A stretch of DNA of 51,748 nt from JAIRTY01 sp050257395 (GCA_050257395.1 JBLMWU010000112.1:1-51748), one strand, 5' to 3'. Counted from the stretch's first letter, positions 15,637 through 25,049 are shown. A program made the numbers and translations. The notes: a model not told the origin generated them from the sequence alone.

Positions 15637-17316
15637 CTAGCGGCTGATACGCCGGTACAGCGCGTCGCCCCGGTCGTCGTGCAGGACCCTGACGAAGTTG
15701 GCCTTGAAATAGGTCCACAGCTCGTGGTTCCACGGCACCCGGGCGGTGTTCTGGTAGGTGAGCCAGAGATACTGCGCGTGGCTGAACGCGCTGCGCCACA
15801 CCCTCCCGACCGCGGGGTCGTGGCCCGCGCCGGTCCCCGGCCGGAGCCCCCCGGACACGCCCAGGTCGGTTCCCAGGGTGTCGATCATCTGCGAGCAGCC
15901 GCGGACGTCCGAGGTGGCCCGGTTGGCGATGATCAGATAAGACTCCTGGTCGGTGAGCATGCAGGCGCCGGCAGGCACGATCTGCTGCAGCCGCTGGATC
16001 GCCGCGATCGTTCCCGGCGTGCTCTGCACGTAACGGGCCGTGTCCATCTCTCCCCGGGCCACCACGGCGGTGCAGCCTGCCAGCAGCACGCCCGCCACGC
16101 CCGGCACGAACCAGCGCAGCCACGCCTCGCCCCGCAGCAGCCGGGTGGCCAGGACGGCGTCGGCGAGCCGGCCGGCCACCATGCCGATGGACAGCCCGAG
16201 GAACGGGCCGAGGAACGCCACGAAGTGGTAGTGGAACTGGTCGGGCCACATGAACATGAGCGTCACCAGGACGCTGCTTACCAGCGCGAACCATTCCAGG
16301 GTGGCGGGCAGCCTGCGGGTGAGCAGCCAGGTCACCACCAGGGCAACCGCCACGAAGCCCACCACGGCAGCCACCTCGCCGAGCAGCGGCGGGTGCAGCC
16401 CGGGCAAGTCGAGCATGGTGCGGAAGCGGACCCACTGCGGCACCCGGTACGGATGAGCCCGCTTTCCCACCTGCGCGACGATCAGGCTCTGGTAGAAGCC
16501 CTTCGGCCCCAGGGCCGCGAACGGGACCACCGGCACCAGGAACCCGGCCGCGGCGCCGGCGGTGAGAAGGGCGGCCCGGCGGACCCGGGGCACGAGCCCG
16601 GCCGCGGGGGCGGCGGCTGCCAGGCACAGCCCGAAGGCGGCGAGCACCGGCATGATCGCCCACAGTTCGACCGCGCCCGCGAAGCCGAACGCTACGCCTC
16701 CCCACACCAGCCGCCTGCGGCTGGCGGTGAGCTGGTCGCGATCGAAGATCGCGACCGCCCCGATCAGGCAGAAGAGCGTGAGCCACGGCTCGACCAGGAC
16801 CGTGTGCGCCGCCGCCACGCTGTTGGGGTAGAAAGCGAGGATGCCGCAGGCGAGCAGGGTCGCCAGCACGCCGCGGTGCCGCACCAGCAGCCCCACCAGG
16901 GCCACTCCGGCCGCGCTGGCCAGGGCGGTCAGGATGCGCCCGGCCGCCATGCCCGCGGCCGTCCCGGTCAGCTTGCCGAGCAGCGCCGCCGGCAGCATCA
17001 GCAGCGTGATCCCGGGCGGCTGGACCAGGACGAAGTCCCGGTAGGGCAGGCTGCCGGACAGCAGCCGCACCGCACTGCCGAAGTACGGGCCGTCGTCGTA
17101 CTCGGTCACCCCGAGCAGGTAGGCCGGCCGGGTGAGCTGGAAGATCCGCAGCGCCAGCGCCACCACCACGGCGCCGAGGACGACCGCGCCGGTGGCGCTG
17201 AGGTGCAGCCGCCGGGCCGCCGGCGCCCCCGACTCGAGCACCCCGCCGGAGGCAGGCGTCACGATGGTCCCGCTCACTGTGTCGGTCACTCCTGCAGCCG
17301 TCGGAGGGAATGGCAC
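15637..17316 (-). CDS. GT39/GT83-like glycosyltransferase 3 (paralogue of 23406-25049)
   Basis: A 559-residue protein with about eleven hydrophobic segments. The first periplasmic loop holds GVTEYDDGPYFGSA (D74, D75), the ArnT/PMT-type acidic motif, followed by LPYRDFVLVQPPG and AAHTVLVEPWLTLFCL. Enzymes of this kind move a sugar from a polyprenyl-phosphate donor to an acceptor outside the membrane. A soluble C-terminal part begins near IVPAGACMLTDQES. It aligns almost end to end with the protein at 23406-25049. The start is uncertain: GTG 17316 is used, but GTG 17289 and 17277 are possible. Donor and acceptor are unknown, and no polyprenyl-phosphate sugar synthase is in the window. Confidence 0.75.
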   Translation of the reverse strand: MPFPPTAAGVTDTVSGTIVTPASGGVLESGAPAARRLHLSATGAVVLGAVVVALALRIFQLTRPAYLLGVTEYDDGPYFGSAVRLLSGSLPYRDFVLVQPPGITLLMLPAALLGKLTGTAAGMAAGRILTALASAAGVALVGLLVRHRGVLATLLACGILAFYPNSVAAAHTVLVEPWLTLFCLIGAVAIFDRDQLTASRRRLVWGGVAFGFAGAVELWAIMPVLAAFGLCLAAAAPAAGLVPRVRRAALLTAGAAAGFLVPVVPFAALGPKGFYQSLIVAQVGKRAHPYRVPQWVRFRTMLDLPGLHPPLLGEVAAVVGFVAVALVVTWLLTRRLPATLEWFALVSSVLVTLMFMWPDQFHYHFVAFLGPFLGLSIGMVAGRLADAVLATRLLRGEAWLRWFVPGVAGVLLAGCTAVVARGEMDTARYVQSTPGTIAAIQRLQQIVPAGACMLTDQESYLIIANRATSDVRGCSQMIDTLGTDLGVSGGLRPGTGAGHDPAVGRVWRSAFSHAQYLWLTYQNTARVPWNHELWTYFKANFVRVLHDDRGDALYRRISR

Positions 17317-17657
17317 GCGGGGCCAGCCAAGGCCGGGAGAGTCATGCCTGCCGCGCCACGCGCCTGCGCGCTGCGGGCCCGCCGCGGATCAGGCTACAGG
17401 GCCCGATGACGGCATGGCGCCGTTACCCGGCAGAAGGCGGTCAGGCCGGGCCGCTCCCGGGCACTGCCGCTACTACCAGGAGCAATGCCGCTACCAGTGG
17501 TGAGCCGGGCGGGCCGGCCCCGCCGGACGGCGGAACGTCTAGCCCGCGGCCGTGCCGTCACCGCACCACACCGGGTCTAAGGGGGGACTATGGTGTGGCT
17601 CAGCCATCAGCGGACACCGGCTGAGGCATGCCCACACTCTGCGCATGGGAACACAGG
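17317..17657. other. Intergenic region between divergent GT-C-like genes 3 and 4
   Basis: This holds no convincing gene. A candidate -10 box TATGGT at 17589-17594 sits after a G-run (17581-17586) and could serve the rightward gene. A related GGGGGGACT stretch with TTAAG before it recurs at 51407-51420. Nothing else is recognised. Confidence 0.4.
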
Positions 17658-19328
17658 ATGGCATTTAACCGATCTCTCGCCTTCCGGGCCGCGACGCACC
17701 TGGCGACCTGGCTGCCCTTCCTTTACGGTGCGGTGAGTGCGGTCCGGCACGGCTGGCGCCCCATCTCCGACAACGCCGGCATCGCCATCCGCGCGTGGGA
17801 TGTGCTCACCAGCTACGGCCCCGTGCTCGGGCAGCCCTCCCGGCTGGCCCGCGGGGTGTATGACCCCGGCCCGCTGCAGTACTGGCTGCTCACCGTGCCG
17901 GCGCACATCGACGCGCGGACGGGGGTCCTGTGGGGCGCGGCCCTGTGGTGCATGCTCGTCGCCTCACTCACCATCGAGGCCGCCCGGTCCGCAGCGGGCG
18001 CCGCCGGCGGCCTGCTGGCGGGCGCGGCGGTCCTCAGCGCCACCCTGTGGATCCCGGGCATCACCCGGCAGCCGCTGTGGAACCCGTGGTTCGGGCTGAT
18101 GTTCTTCATGGCGGCACTCGCGGCCGGATGGGCCGTCATGGCCGGGCGGCGCGGCTGGTGGCCAGTGCTCATGGTGACCGCCTCGGTCGCCGCGCAGGCA
18201 CACCTGATGTACGCCATCGCCTCCGGCGGCCTCGTGCTGCTGGCGCTGATCGTGGGCCTGACCGACACCTTCCGGCATCGGGCGGGCTCGGTGTGGGCGG
18301 ACTTCCAGTGGGTGGCCTACGGCATCGCCGCCGGTCTCGTCTGCTGGAGCGCGCCGCTGGTGCAGCAGTTCACCGGTAAGAGCGGCAACCTGGGCAACCT
18401 GCTCAGCAACCCCGGCGGCACCGGCCAGACCGGCGGCACCACCTTCGGGCTCAAGGCCTTGGCCGCCTCGGTTCAGCCGCCACCCCTGTGGTGGACTTCG
18501 TTCCCGAAGATCAAGACCATCGCAATGGCCGACCATCGGTCAGCCGCGGTCGGGGTGGCGGCACTGGTGATCATGGCTGTGGTGCTGGTGGCAGCGATCT
18601 GGCCGCTGCGGTCCCGCCTGACCGCGGCGGTGGCCGCGGTCAGCCTGCTCATCAGCGTGGCCGCGATGTACACCTACGCCGCGGTCCCGGCGGCCAGCAT
18701 CGCGCAGTGGAGCTACACCTTCAACAGCGTTACCTACCTGCTGGCCCCGCTCCTCCCGCTGGGCGTGCTGGCGTGGATCACCCTCATCGCGGGCGTGGTG
18801 ATGGTGGTCAGGCGGGTGCGCCGGCCCGCGGCCGCCGCGGCGGCGGCGCCGGCCGGGGGCGGCGCGGCGCAGGGCGCAACGGCGGCGGCCCAGCGCGCCG
18901 CCGGCCTGCTGCGTGCGCCGTGGGCCCTGCCCGCCTGCGCGCTGGCCTCGGTGGGGGTGATCATGATCACCTCGCTGATGGTCATCAGCCGGGAACGGTT
19001 CTCCCAGCCCGATGCGAACGCCTCGGTGAACTACTACGTGAGGGTGGCAGCGAAGCAGATCGAGGCCAGGATCCCCGGCCAGCCGATCGCCCTCCGCATC
19101 GAGGGCCGGGACAAGCACTTCCGGCGCAGGCTGACCTTCGCCCTCACCTACGCGCTGGACACGATGGGGTACCGGCCGCTGGTCGCGCAGAAGTATGCCT
19201 GGCAGCTCGGGCCTGCCTTCACCTTCCGCGGGCAGCAGATACCGCAGGTTACTGTCCGCATGCGGCCTGGCGGCCTCGGGGTGATGGTCGGCAGCGCGCA
19301 CGCCGGGCTCACCTCAAGCGGAGCCTAG
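17658..19328 (+). CDS. Polytopic membrane protein 4, GT-C-like
   Basis: About 556 residues with ten or more hydrophobic segments. The first loop reads WRPISDNAGIAIRAWDVLTSYG (D38 in the usual acidic position), followed by VYDPGPLQYWLL, an arrangement I recall from uncharacterised actinobacterial membrane proteins built like GT-C enzymes. An Ala-rich cytoplasmic linker (about 392-425) precedes the last membrane segment, and a soluble tail of about 130 residues follows. The start is ATG 17658 by hydropathy; ATG 17628 is also in frame and neither has a good Shine-Dalgarno. It is convergent with gene 5 over 72 bases. Function unknown. Confidence 0.65.
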   Translation: MAFNRSLAFRAATHLATWLPFLYGAVSAVRHGWRPISDNAGIAIRAWDVLTSYGPVLGQPSRLARGVYDPGPLQYWLLTVPAHIDARTGVLWGAALWCMLVASLTIEAARSAAGAAGGLLAGAAVLSATLWIPGITRQPLWNPWFGLMFFMAALAAGWAVMAGRRGWWPVLMVTASVAAQAHLMYAIASGGLVLLALIVGLTDTFRHRAGSVWADFQWVAYGIAAGLVCWSAPLVQQFTGKSGNLGNLLSNPGGTGQTGGTTFGLKALAASVQPPPLWWTSFPKIKTIAMADHRSAAVGVAALVIMAVVLVAAIWPLRSRLTAAVAAVSLLISVAAMYTYAAVPAASIAQWSYTFNSVTYLLAPLLPLGVLAWITLIAGVVMVVRRVRRPAAAAAAAPAGGGAAQGATAAAQRAAGLLRAPWALPACALASVGVIMITSLMVISRERFSQPDANASVNYYVRVAAKQIEARIPGQPIALRIEGRDKHFRRRLTFALTYALDTMGYRPLVAQKYAWQLGPAFTFRGQQIPQVTVRMRPGGLGVMVGSAHAGLTSSGA

Positions 19329-19400
19329 GCCGCAGGCCTGCTGCGCGTCACCCGGGCGGGCGTCCCGCGGCGCTGCCGGGAGCCTTCGGCGCGCACGCTT

Positions 19401-21128
19401 TCACCCCCGGGAGCCGGCTGCGGACAGGCGGCTGTAGCGGGAGTCGCGGCACAGGCCGGCCGGGAATGGCGGGCCCGGCGTCGTGGCGGCCGGGGGACGG
19501 GCAAAGCGGTAGACGAGGATGGTGCCGGCGATGGTGGTGACCGGGCAGTAGTGGCGCAGCCATGCGGGCGCGGCATTGCCCCGGGCGGTGAGGAGGGTGG
19601 CCGACACCGCAACCCAGCCGACGATGCTGCGGGGGCTGGCAGCGGTCAGTGAACGCGTGCCGGGGATCGTGCCCAGGCCATGGCCGGCGTGGAACGCCAC
19701 GTAGGCGTGACGGCCGCGGCTCCACTGCAGGAGCGGCGAGTAGTCCTGGCCCCAGTCGAGGTTCGAGCCGCTGGCATACCGGTAACCGGGGGTGAAGGGC
19801 GGCTGCGTCCAGGCGATCGAATGAGGGAATGAGCTCGCGCCCAGGGCGATGCTGATGGTCACGAGCACTGCGAGAACAGCACGGGTGGCGTACCGCCGGG
19901 CGAGGAAGACCACCGCCGATGCCAGCACCAGGAGCAGGGCGATGGCGGGGAGCAGGTAACGGATGCCGGTGTCGGGGGGCACGAAGATCGTGAAAATGGT
20001 CAGTGCCGCAGCAGGCAGGCCGACGGTCAGCAGGGCTTCGCGGCGGGCGGCCCGGGGCACGGCCAGCAGGGCCAGCGGGCTGGCGATCAGCAAGAGCAGT
20101 GTCGGGGCTGGCGTTTTCACCAGCACGCTGCCAGGCCAGTACCACCATCGGCGGCCCTGCCACTGGATGCCCCACAGATAAGCCCACCCGTTGTTCTTGC
20201 TGTCATGCAGCTGCAGGAAACGCAGGCCGCCCGCGTAGGGCTGCGGGAGGAAGCCGGCAGGATGAAGCAGCAGCAGCGGGTCGAACATTGCGTAGCTTGC
20301 CCACAGGACGGCGAATGCGGCCAGTGCTACCGCCGCGCCGCTGCCCAGCGCCCGCAGGGCGCCGCGCCCCCGCCAGGTCACGCCCACCACCACGGCTCCG
20401 GCGCAGGCGACCGCCAGCAGCCCGGACAGCCCGGCCGCAGCGGCCAGGCCAGCCGCCAGCCCGGTGAGCACCAGCGACACGCGGTCACGCCTGCGGTACC
20501 AGCGCAGCAACGCCAGTGAGGTCAACGCCGCCGCCAGCGCAATCGGCAGATCAACCCCGTCGATGTGCCCCAGCCCCATCGAGACCGGGCTGGCGAGCCA
20601 CAGGACACCGGCAACGGCGCCGGCGGCGGGGCCGAACAGGAGCGCGCCGAGCCGGTAGAGCACCAGGCCGGTAGCCAGCGCCTCCAGGATGGGCACCAGC
20701 CGGGACAGGAAGGTCACCATCCGCAGCTTGCCGGCTGCCAGCTGGGCCTTGGTGAACCGGGCAGCGTAAGGACCTTCCTGCTTGCCCCGGACGTGGGACC
20801 AGCCCGCCGGCATGGCAGGCCTGGCCGCCAGCACGGGCAGCGCGGCGATCGCCTTCGGCAGCGGCTGATGCTCCTGGTTGTAACTCAGGTCCTGATGGAC
20901 CGCGATCAGGACCCCTGAGGCTACGTAAACCGGTTCATCAACGGTGGGAGAGTCCAGCCATGCCTCGCGCAGACAGGCAGCGGAAAAAGCGGCAGCCACC
21001 AGGAGCAGGAGGATGACCGGCCAGCGCCGCAGGCCGGCCCGCAGCAGGGAGGTCAGGCGCACCGGCCATCGGCCGCCGGCGCTGGCCTTGTGCCGCCCCC
21101 GTGTCCGAGCCTCAGGCACTGTGGTCAT
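19401..21128 (-). CDS. GT39-like (PMT-type) glycosyltransferase 5
   Basis: About 575 residues with eleven or more hydrophobic segments. The first loop has SPTVDEPVYVASG (D64, E65), a classic GT39/PMT-type acidic pair. Next comes NQEHQPLPKAIAALP (the DHPP-like second motif), GHIDGVDLPIALAAAL, and near the C-terminus a soluble part with SGSNLDWGQDYSPLLQW, frequent in bacterial GT39-like enzymes. It probably uses a polyprenyl-phosphate sugar. The start is ATG 21128, with GGAG nine bases upstream; ATG 21143 and 21203 are in frame. A promoter with -35 TTGTCC and -10 TAGCCT (18-base spacer) lies at 21188-21217. The C-terminal 25 residues are low-complexity. Confidence 0.75.
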   Translation of the reverse strand: MTTVPEARTRGRHKASAGGRWPVRLTSLLRAGLRRWPVILLLLVAAAFSAACLREAWLDSPTVDEPVYVASGVLIAVHQDLSYNQEHQPLPKAIAALPVLAARPAMPAGWSHVRGKQEGPYAARFTKAQLAAGKLRMVTFLSRLVPILEALATGLVLYRLGALLFGPAAGAVAGVLWLASPVSMGLGHIDGVDLPIALAAALTSLALLRWYRRRDRVSLVLTGLAAGLAAAAGLSGLLAVACAGAVVVGVTWRGRGALRALGSGAAVALAAFAVLWASYAMFDPLLLLHPAGFLPQPYAGGLRFLQLHDSKNNGWAYLWGIQWQGRRWWYWPGSVLVKTPAPTLLLLIASPLALLAVPRAARREALLTVGLPAAALTIFTIFVPPDTGIRYLLPAIALLLVLASAVVFLARRYATRAVLAVLVTISIALGASSFPHSIAWTQPPFTPGYRYASGSNLDWGQDYSPLLQWSRGRHAYVAFHAGHGLGTIPGTRSLTAASPRSIVGWVAVSATLLTARGNAAPAWLRHYCPVTTIAGTILVYRFARPPAATTPGPPFPAGLCRDSRYSRLSAAGSRG

Positions 21129-21433
21129 CGCCGGCAACTCCATGGCATCGGCTTCTCCGGCACACGGGGCTGCCCGGTCACCGCCGAAGGCTAGTGCAGG
21201 CAACTGGCAGAGGACAACCCGCAGGCGGTCACGGGCCGCCGCACCGGAAGGCGGACCCTCATCGCGGCCGGCTCTTCCCAGCGGCGGCAGCGGCGGCCCG
21301 CGCCTTCGGTAACCTAGCCGCCGGGGCGTCCACAGCGCCCGCCAGCGGGTACCCGCAGGTGGCCAGCAGGCTCACAGTCGCCCACGCCAGCCGCGCCGCG
21401 AAGCATGGCTCTCAGCCACCCGGAGGTAGTGGG
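21129..21433. other. Divergent promoter region between GT-C-like genes 5 and 6
   Basis: For the leftward gene, -35 TTGTCC (21217-21212) and -10 TAGCCT (21193-21188) are spaced by 18 bases. For the rightward gene, TAACCT at 21310-21315 is a possible -10 box, which would leave a leader of about 110 bases. No gene or strong inverted repeat is seen. Confidence 0.45.
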
Positions 21434-23317
21434 ATGCAGCAGCAGGATGGCCGGCCGGACGGGGCGGCACTAGCTGGCTCCCGCGGCGTTCTGCCTCCCG
21501 CTGCCGGCAGCCGTCCCGGCACGGCCCAGGCCCGCGGTGCGGACGGCGGGACACCGCGCTGGCCAGCCCGTGCCCGCAGGGGCTGGGTGCCCGCTGTCCT
21601 GCTCTGCTACCTGGCTGGCGCCGTGGCGGTCACCTGGCAGCTGTGGCTCGATCCCGCGGGCCGCGCCCAGGTCATCGTCCCCAGTATCGGCAGCTCCCCC
21701 GACATCGGGCTCTTCGCCTGGTTCATGCGCTACGCGGCGGCCGCGGTCGCCCACGGGCATCTCCCGGCCCTGGTCACGACGGCGGTGAACGCGCCGCAGG
21801 GCATCAACCTGATGTGGAACACGTCTTTCCTGCTGCCCGCTGTGGCGCTTTCCCCGGTGACGCTGCTGGCCGGGCCGCTCGTCAGCCTTACGATCATGCT
21901 GACCCTCGGCTTTGCCGGTTCAGCGGCTGCCATGTTCCTCGTGCTGCGCAGGTGGGGGGCTGGCCTTGGCGTGGCGGCCCTGTGCGGCGCGGTCTACGGC
22001 TTCTCACCGGCCCTGCGCATGTCGGCAGTGGGGCACTACCACCTGCAGTTCGCGGTGCTGCCGCCGCTGATTATCGACGCGCTGCTCCGGATCGTCACCG
22101 GCCGGGGAAGCGCCTTGCGGACGGGGTCCTGGCTGGGCCTGCTGGTGGCCGCTCAGTTCCTCACCGGCGAAGAGCTGCTGGTCCTGACCGCTGTGGCAGC
22201 CGCTGTCATCCTCGCTGTGCTGGCAGGGGGCCAGCCGCGGGCGGTGCCAGCGCGGCTGAAAGCGTCCGTGGGCGGGCTGGCGATGGCAGCCGGGGTCACG
22301 CTGGTGATCTGCGGGTACCCGCTGTGGGTGCAGTTCCATGGCCCGCTGGCGTCGCACGGCAACCCGTGGCGGGGCCACTTCTGGAACCGCCCCGGCGACT
22401 TCGTGAGGGCACCCGGCGGGCTGCTCTGGCATAGCCAGGCTGCCGTGCGGGCGGTGGGGCTCCGTGCGATGCGCCCCGAGTACGTCGCCTACCTGGGCTG
22501 GCCGGTGCTGGTCCTGCTGCTGGTGGCGGCTGTCTGGTTGTGGCGGGACCCGAGGGTCCGGGTGATGGCCCTGACATTCGCGGTACTGGAGACGTTCAGC
22601 CTCGGCGCCCGGACAGTGGTGCTCCGGGGCGTCAGCTACCCGGCTCCGCTGCTCCCGTGGCACTGGCTGAGCCGCCTGCCCCTGTTCGGTGAGGTGCTCC
22701 CGAACCGGTTCTCGATCCTCGCGGACGGGGCCGCGGCCGCGGTGCTGGCATTCGCCATTCAGGCAGCGCTCCGGAAAGCGCCGGAAGGCAGGCGATGGTG
22801 GCGGCCCGCCGTGGCCGGTGTGGCGGTGCTCGCCGTGGCGCCCCTCATCCCCCTGCCGCTGCAGGCTGGCGCCGTATCCGCGGCCCCGCCCGGCTGGCAG
22901 GCGGCACTGTCCGGTCTCCGGCTGCCCCCGATGGCAAGGGTGCTCGTCATCCCGGTCAACCCCGCCCAGACGATGCTCTGGCAGGCGCAGACCGGCGAGC
23001 CCATCTCAATCATCGGCGGGTACTGCATCGCACCTGGCAGGTCCGGGAAGGCAAAGCTCTGCCCCTCTGTCCGGAAGGGCATGGGTGCTTACCTCAGCTC
23101 GCCTCCCGCGGGCCCGCTGCCCGCCGGGCCCACTGCCCGGATCAGGACCGGCCTGCGTTACTGGCGGCCTGCGGCTGTGATCGCGGTGGCCGGCCGCCGC
23201 ACGCGGCTGTGGATGTTCCTCACCAGGCTCTTCGGCCGCCCAGCCGTGCAGGCCGGCCCGGTGGCGGGCTGGCGGCTGGACACCCCGCCGCGGGCCGGCG
23301 GCCTCACCGGACGCTGA
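21434..23317 (+). CDS. Polytopic membrane protein 6, GT-C-like
   Basis: A 627-residue protein. A 45-residue charged N-terminus is followed by about a dozen hydrophobic segments. The first loop has PSIGSSPDIGLFAWFMRY (D90), then AVNAPQGINLMWNTSFLLP. The soluble C-terminal part includes RVLVIPVNPAQTMLWQAQTGEP and GYCIAPGRSGKAKLCP. The layout is GT-C-like, but no standard family motif is certain. ATG 21434 has GGAGG seven bases upstream, which settles the start. A hairpin (GCACCGG/CCGGTGC at 23340-23365) after the stop may end transcription before gene 7. Confidence 0.65.
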   Translation: MQQQDGRPDGAALAGSRGVLPPAAGSRPGTAQARGADGGTPRWPARARRGWVPAVLLCYLAGAVAVTWQLWLDPAGRAQVIVPSIGSSPDIGLFAWFMRYAAAAVAHGHLPALVTTAVNAPQGINLMWNTSFLLPAVALSPVTLLAGPLVSLTIMLTLGFAGSAAAMFLVLRRWGAGLGVAALCGAVYGFSPALRMSAVGHYHLQFAVLPPLIIDALLRIVTGRGSALRTGSWLGLLVAAQFLTGEELLVLTAVAAAVILAVLAGGQPRAVPARLKASVGGLAMAAGVTLVICGYPLWVQFHGPLASHGNPWRGHFWNRPGDFVRAPGGLLWHSQAAVRAVGLRAMRPEYVAYLGWPVLVLLLVAAVWLWRDPRVRVMALTFAVLETFSLGARTVVLRGVSYPAPLLPWHWLSRLPLFGEVLPNRFSILADGAAAAVLAFAIQAALRKAPEGRRWWRPAVAGVAVLAVAPLIPLPLQAGAVSAAPPGWQAALSGLRLPPMARVLVIPVNPAQTMLWQAQTGEPISIIGGYCIAPGRSGKAKLCPSVRKGMGAYLSSPPAGPLPAGPTARIRTGLRYWRPAAVIAVAGRRTRLWMFLTRLFGRPAVQAGPVAGWRLDTPPRAGGLTGR

Positions 23318-23339
23318 CAGCTGCGCATCCCGGAGCCGC

Positions 23340-23365
23340 GCACCGGCCTTACCGGTCCCCGGTGC
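23340..23365 (+). terminator. Hairpin after GT-C-like gene 6
   Basis: GCACCGG (23340-23346) pairs with CCGGTGC (23359-23365) 23 bases after the stop codon. The 12-base loop has some internal pairing and there is no U-run. A moderate terminator candidate. Confidence 0.35.
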
Positions 23366-23405
23366 CCCGGGCTTCACACTGTCCGGATACGGGAAGTAAC
23401 CGCGG

Positions 23406-25049
23406 GTGAGCGGAACGACAGCGGTGCCGGCCCGCGGCCGGAGCGAGCACATGCCAGGCCGCCCGCGGGACCGGGCGGTGCCCGGCCGGGTGGCGGGAGT
23501 CATCGGGGCCGCGACCCTGGTGGCCCTGGGGCTGCGGCTGGCGGAGCTGGCCGGGCCGAACCTGCTCGGGGTGACCCAGTACGACGACGGGGTGTATTTC
23601 GGCAGCGCGGTGCGGCTGGTGCACGGCATCCTCCCCTACCGGGATTTCTACCTGGTCCAGCCGCCCGTGATCACCCTGCTGATGGCCCCGGCCGCGCTGG
23701 CGTCCAAGGTGGTGGGCACCGCGTGGGGCATGGCCGCCGGCCGGGTGCTGACCGTACTCGCCAGCACGGCCAGTGTCACCCTGACCGGCCTGCTGGTCCG
23801 CCACCGGGGCCTGCTCGCCGTGGCCGCGGCCTGCGGCATCATGGCCGTCTACCCGGGCAACCTGGAAGCCGCGCATACCGTCTTCGTCGAGCCGTGGCTG
23901 GTGCTGTTCTGCCTGGCTGGCGCGGTCATCCTGGTCGACGGGGACGTGCTGGCCACCGGCTGCCGGCGGCTGGCCGCCGGCGGGGCCGCCCTCGGTGTCG
24001 CGGGTGCCACCGAGGCGTGGGCGGTGTTCCCGTTCGCGGTCGCGCTGGCACTCGTGCTGGCGCTGCCGGGCACCCCCGGGTGCCTGCGGCGCCGCCGGGC
24101 GGCGGCATTCGCCGCCGGGACCGCCGCCGGGTTCTGCGTGCCGGTGCTGCCGTTCGCCGCGGTGGCGCCCCGCGGCATCTACCGCAGCCTGGTGACATCC
24201 CAGGTCGGCCGGGTCACCGTGCCCGTCCCCCTGTCGTTCCGGCTGCGCCTGATGACGGCCACCGGTCAGCTGCCGGGGCTCAGCCACCTGGCGGTGACGG
24301 TCATCGCCATCGCACTGGCGGCCCTGATCGCCGCGCTCGTGCTGGCTGCCTCGCTGGCCAGCCGCCGCCCCCCGCCGCCGCTGGAGACCTTCGCCCTGGC
24401 CACCGCCGCACTCGTGGTGGCGGCGTTTCTGTGGTACCCGCAGTTCTTCCCGCACTTTCCCGCGTTCCTCGCGCCCTTCCTGGCGACGGCCCTCGCGCTG
24501 CCCGCGGCCCGGCTGGCGGAGGGTGCCCGGCGGCGCAGCCGGGCCGGCCCGCCGGATCGGGGCCGGCCGCCCCCGGCGGCCCGGACATGGGCGCCCGCGG
24601 GTGTGGCCCTGCTGGTGATCGGCCTGGGCGCAGCCACGCAGGCAGGGCTGGTCGCATCGCTGGGCGCACGGATGAAGCCGTCCTACATCGCCGCCGCCCG
24701 CCGGATCATTCCGCCGGGTGCCTGCATCGCCACCGACGAGGTGTCCATCCTGATCGCCGCGGATCGCTTCAGCCCCGGCCTGCCCGGCTGCTCGCCGATG
24801 GTGGACGGGCTGGCTACTGACTACGCGCTCAGCCACGGCAGGAACGGGCAGACGGGGGCTGGCCGGGTGCCGGCGGTGGCGGCCGCCTGGCGGGACATGT
24901 TCACCCATGCGCGGTACGCGTGGCTGTCAGGCCAGGTCAGCGCCCGCCGGATCGCCTGGACACCTGCCCTGCGCGCCTACTTCCGCGCGCATTTCCGCCC
25001 GGTGCTGAGCGACCCCAGGAATGATGTGCTGTATGTCCGCCGAGGCTGA
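23406..25049 (+). CDS. GT39/GT83-like glycosyltransferase 7 (paralogue of 15637-17316)
   Basis: A 547-residue protein with about eleven hydrophobic segments. GVTQYDDGVYFGSA (D60, D61) gives the catalytic acidic pair, followed by ILPYRDFYLVQPPV and AAHTVFVEPWLVLFCL, nearly the same as gene 3. The soluble C-terminal part begins near IIPPGACIATDEVS and keeps GCSPMVDGL and ARYAWLSGQ. The start is GTG 23406; ATG 23451 with GGAG upstream is an alternative that removes 15 unconserved residues. The stop overlaps the endonuclease IV start, so the two are probably co-transcribed. Substrate unknown. Confidence 0.75.
   Translation: MSGTTAVPARGRSEHMPGRPRDRAVPGRVAGVIGAATLVALGLRLAELAGPNLLGVTQYDDGVYFGSAVRLVHGILPYRDFYLVQPPVITLLMAPAALASKVVGTAWGMAAGRVLTVLASTASVTLTGLLVRHRGLLAVAAACGIMAVYPGNLEAAHTVFVEPWLVLFCLAGAVILVDGDVLATGCRRLAAGGAALGVAGATEAWAVFPFAVALALVLALPGTPGCLRRRRAAAFAAGTAAGFCVPVLPFAAVAPRGIYRSLVTSQVGRVTVPVPLSFRLRLMTATGQLPGLSHLAVTVIAIALAALIAALVLAASLASRRPPPPLETFALATAALVVAAFLWYPQFFPHFPAFLAPFLATALALPAARLAEGARRRSRAGPPDRGRPPPAARTWAPAGVALLVIGLGAATQAGLVASLGARMKPSYIAAARRIIPPGACIATDEVSILIAADRFSPGLPGCSPMVDGLATDYALSHGRNGQTGAGRVPAVAAAWRDMFTHARYAWLSGQVSARRIAWTPALRAYFRAHFRPVLSDPRNDVLYVRRG

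Noticed and set aside
13390..17409. Two long plus-strand ORFs (687 and 627 codons)
   Set aside because: Both are antisense to membrane proteins and show the Gln/Arg/Gly-rich composition of shadow frames.
23349..24908. A 519-codon minus-strand ORF
   Set aside because: It is Gly/Arg/Gln-rich sequence antisense to GT-C-like gene 7, a shadow typical of high-GC DNA.
11812..25049. Naming one of the membrane proteins MptA or Rv2181
   Set aside because: Synteny invites it, but the visible motifs are GT39/GT83-like and I see no specific resemblance to the GT87 mycobacterial enzymes.
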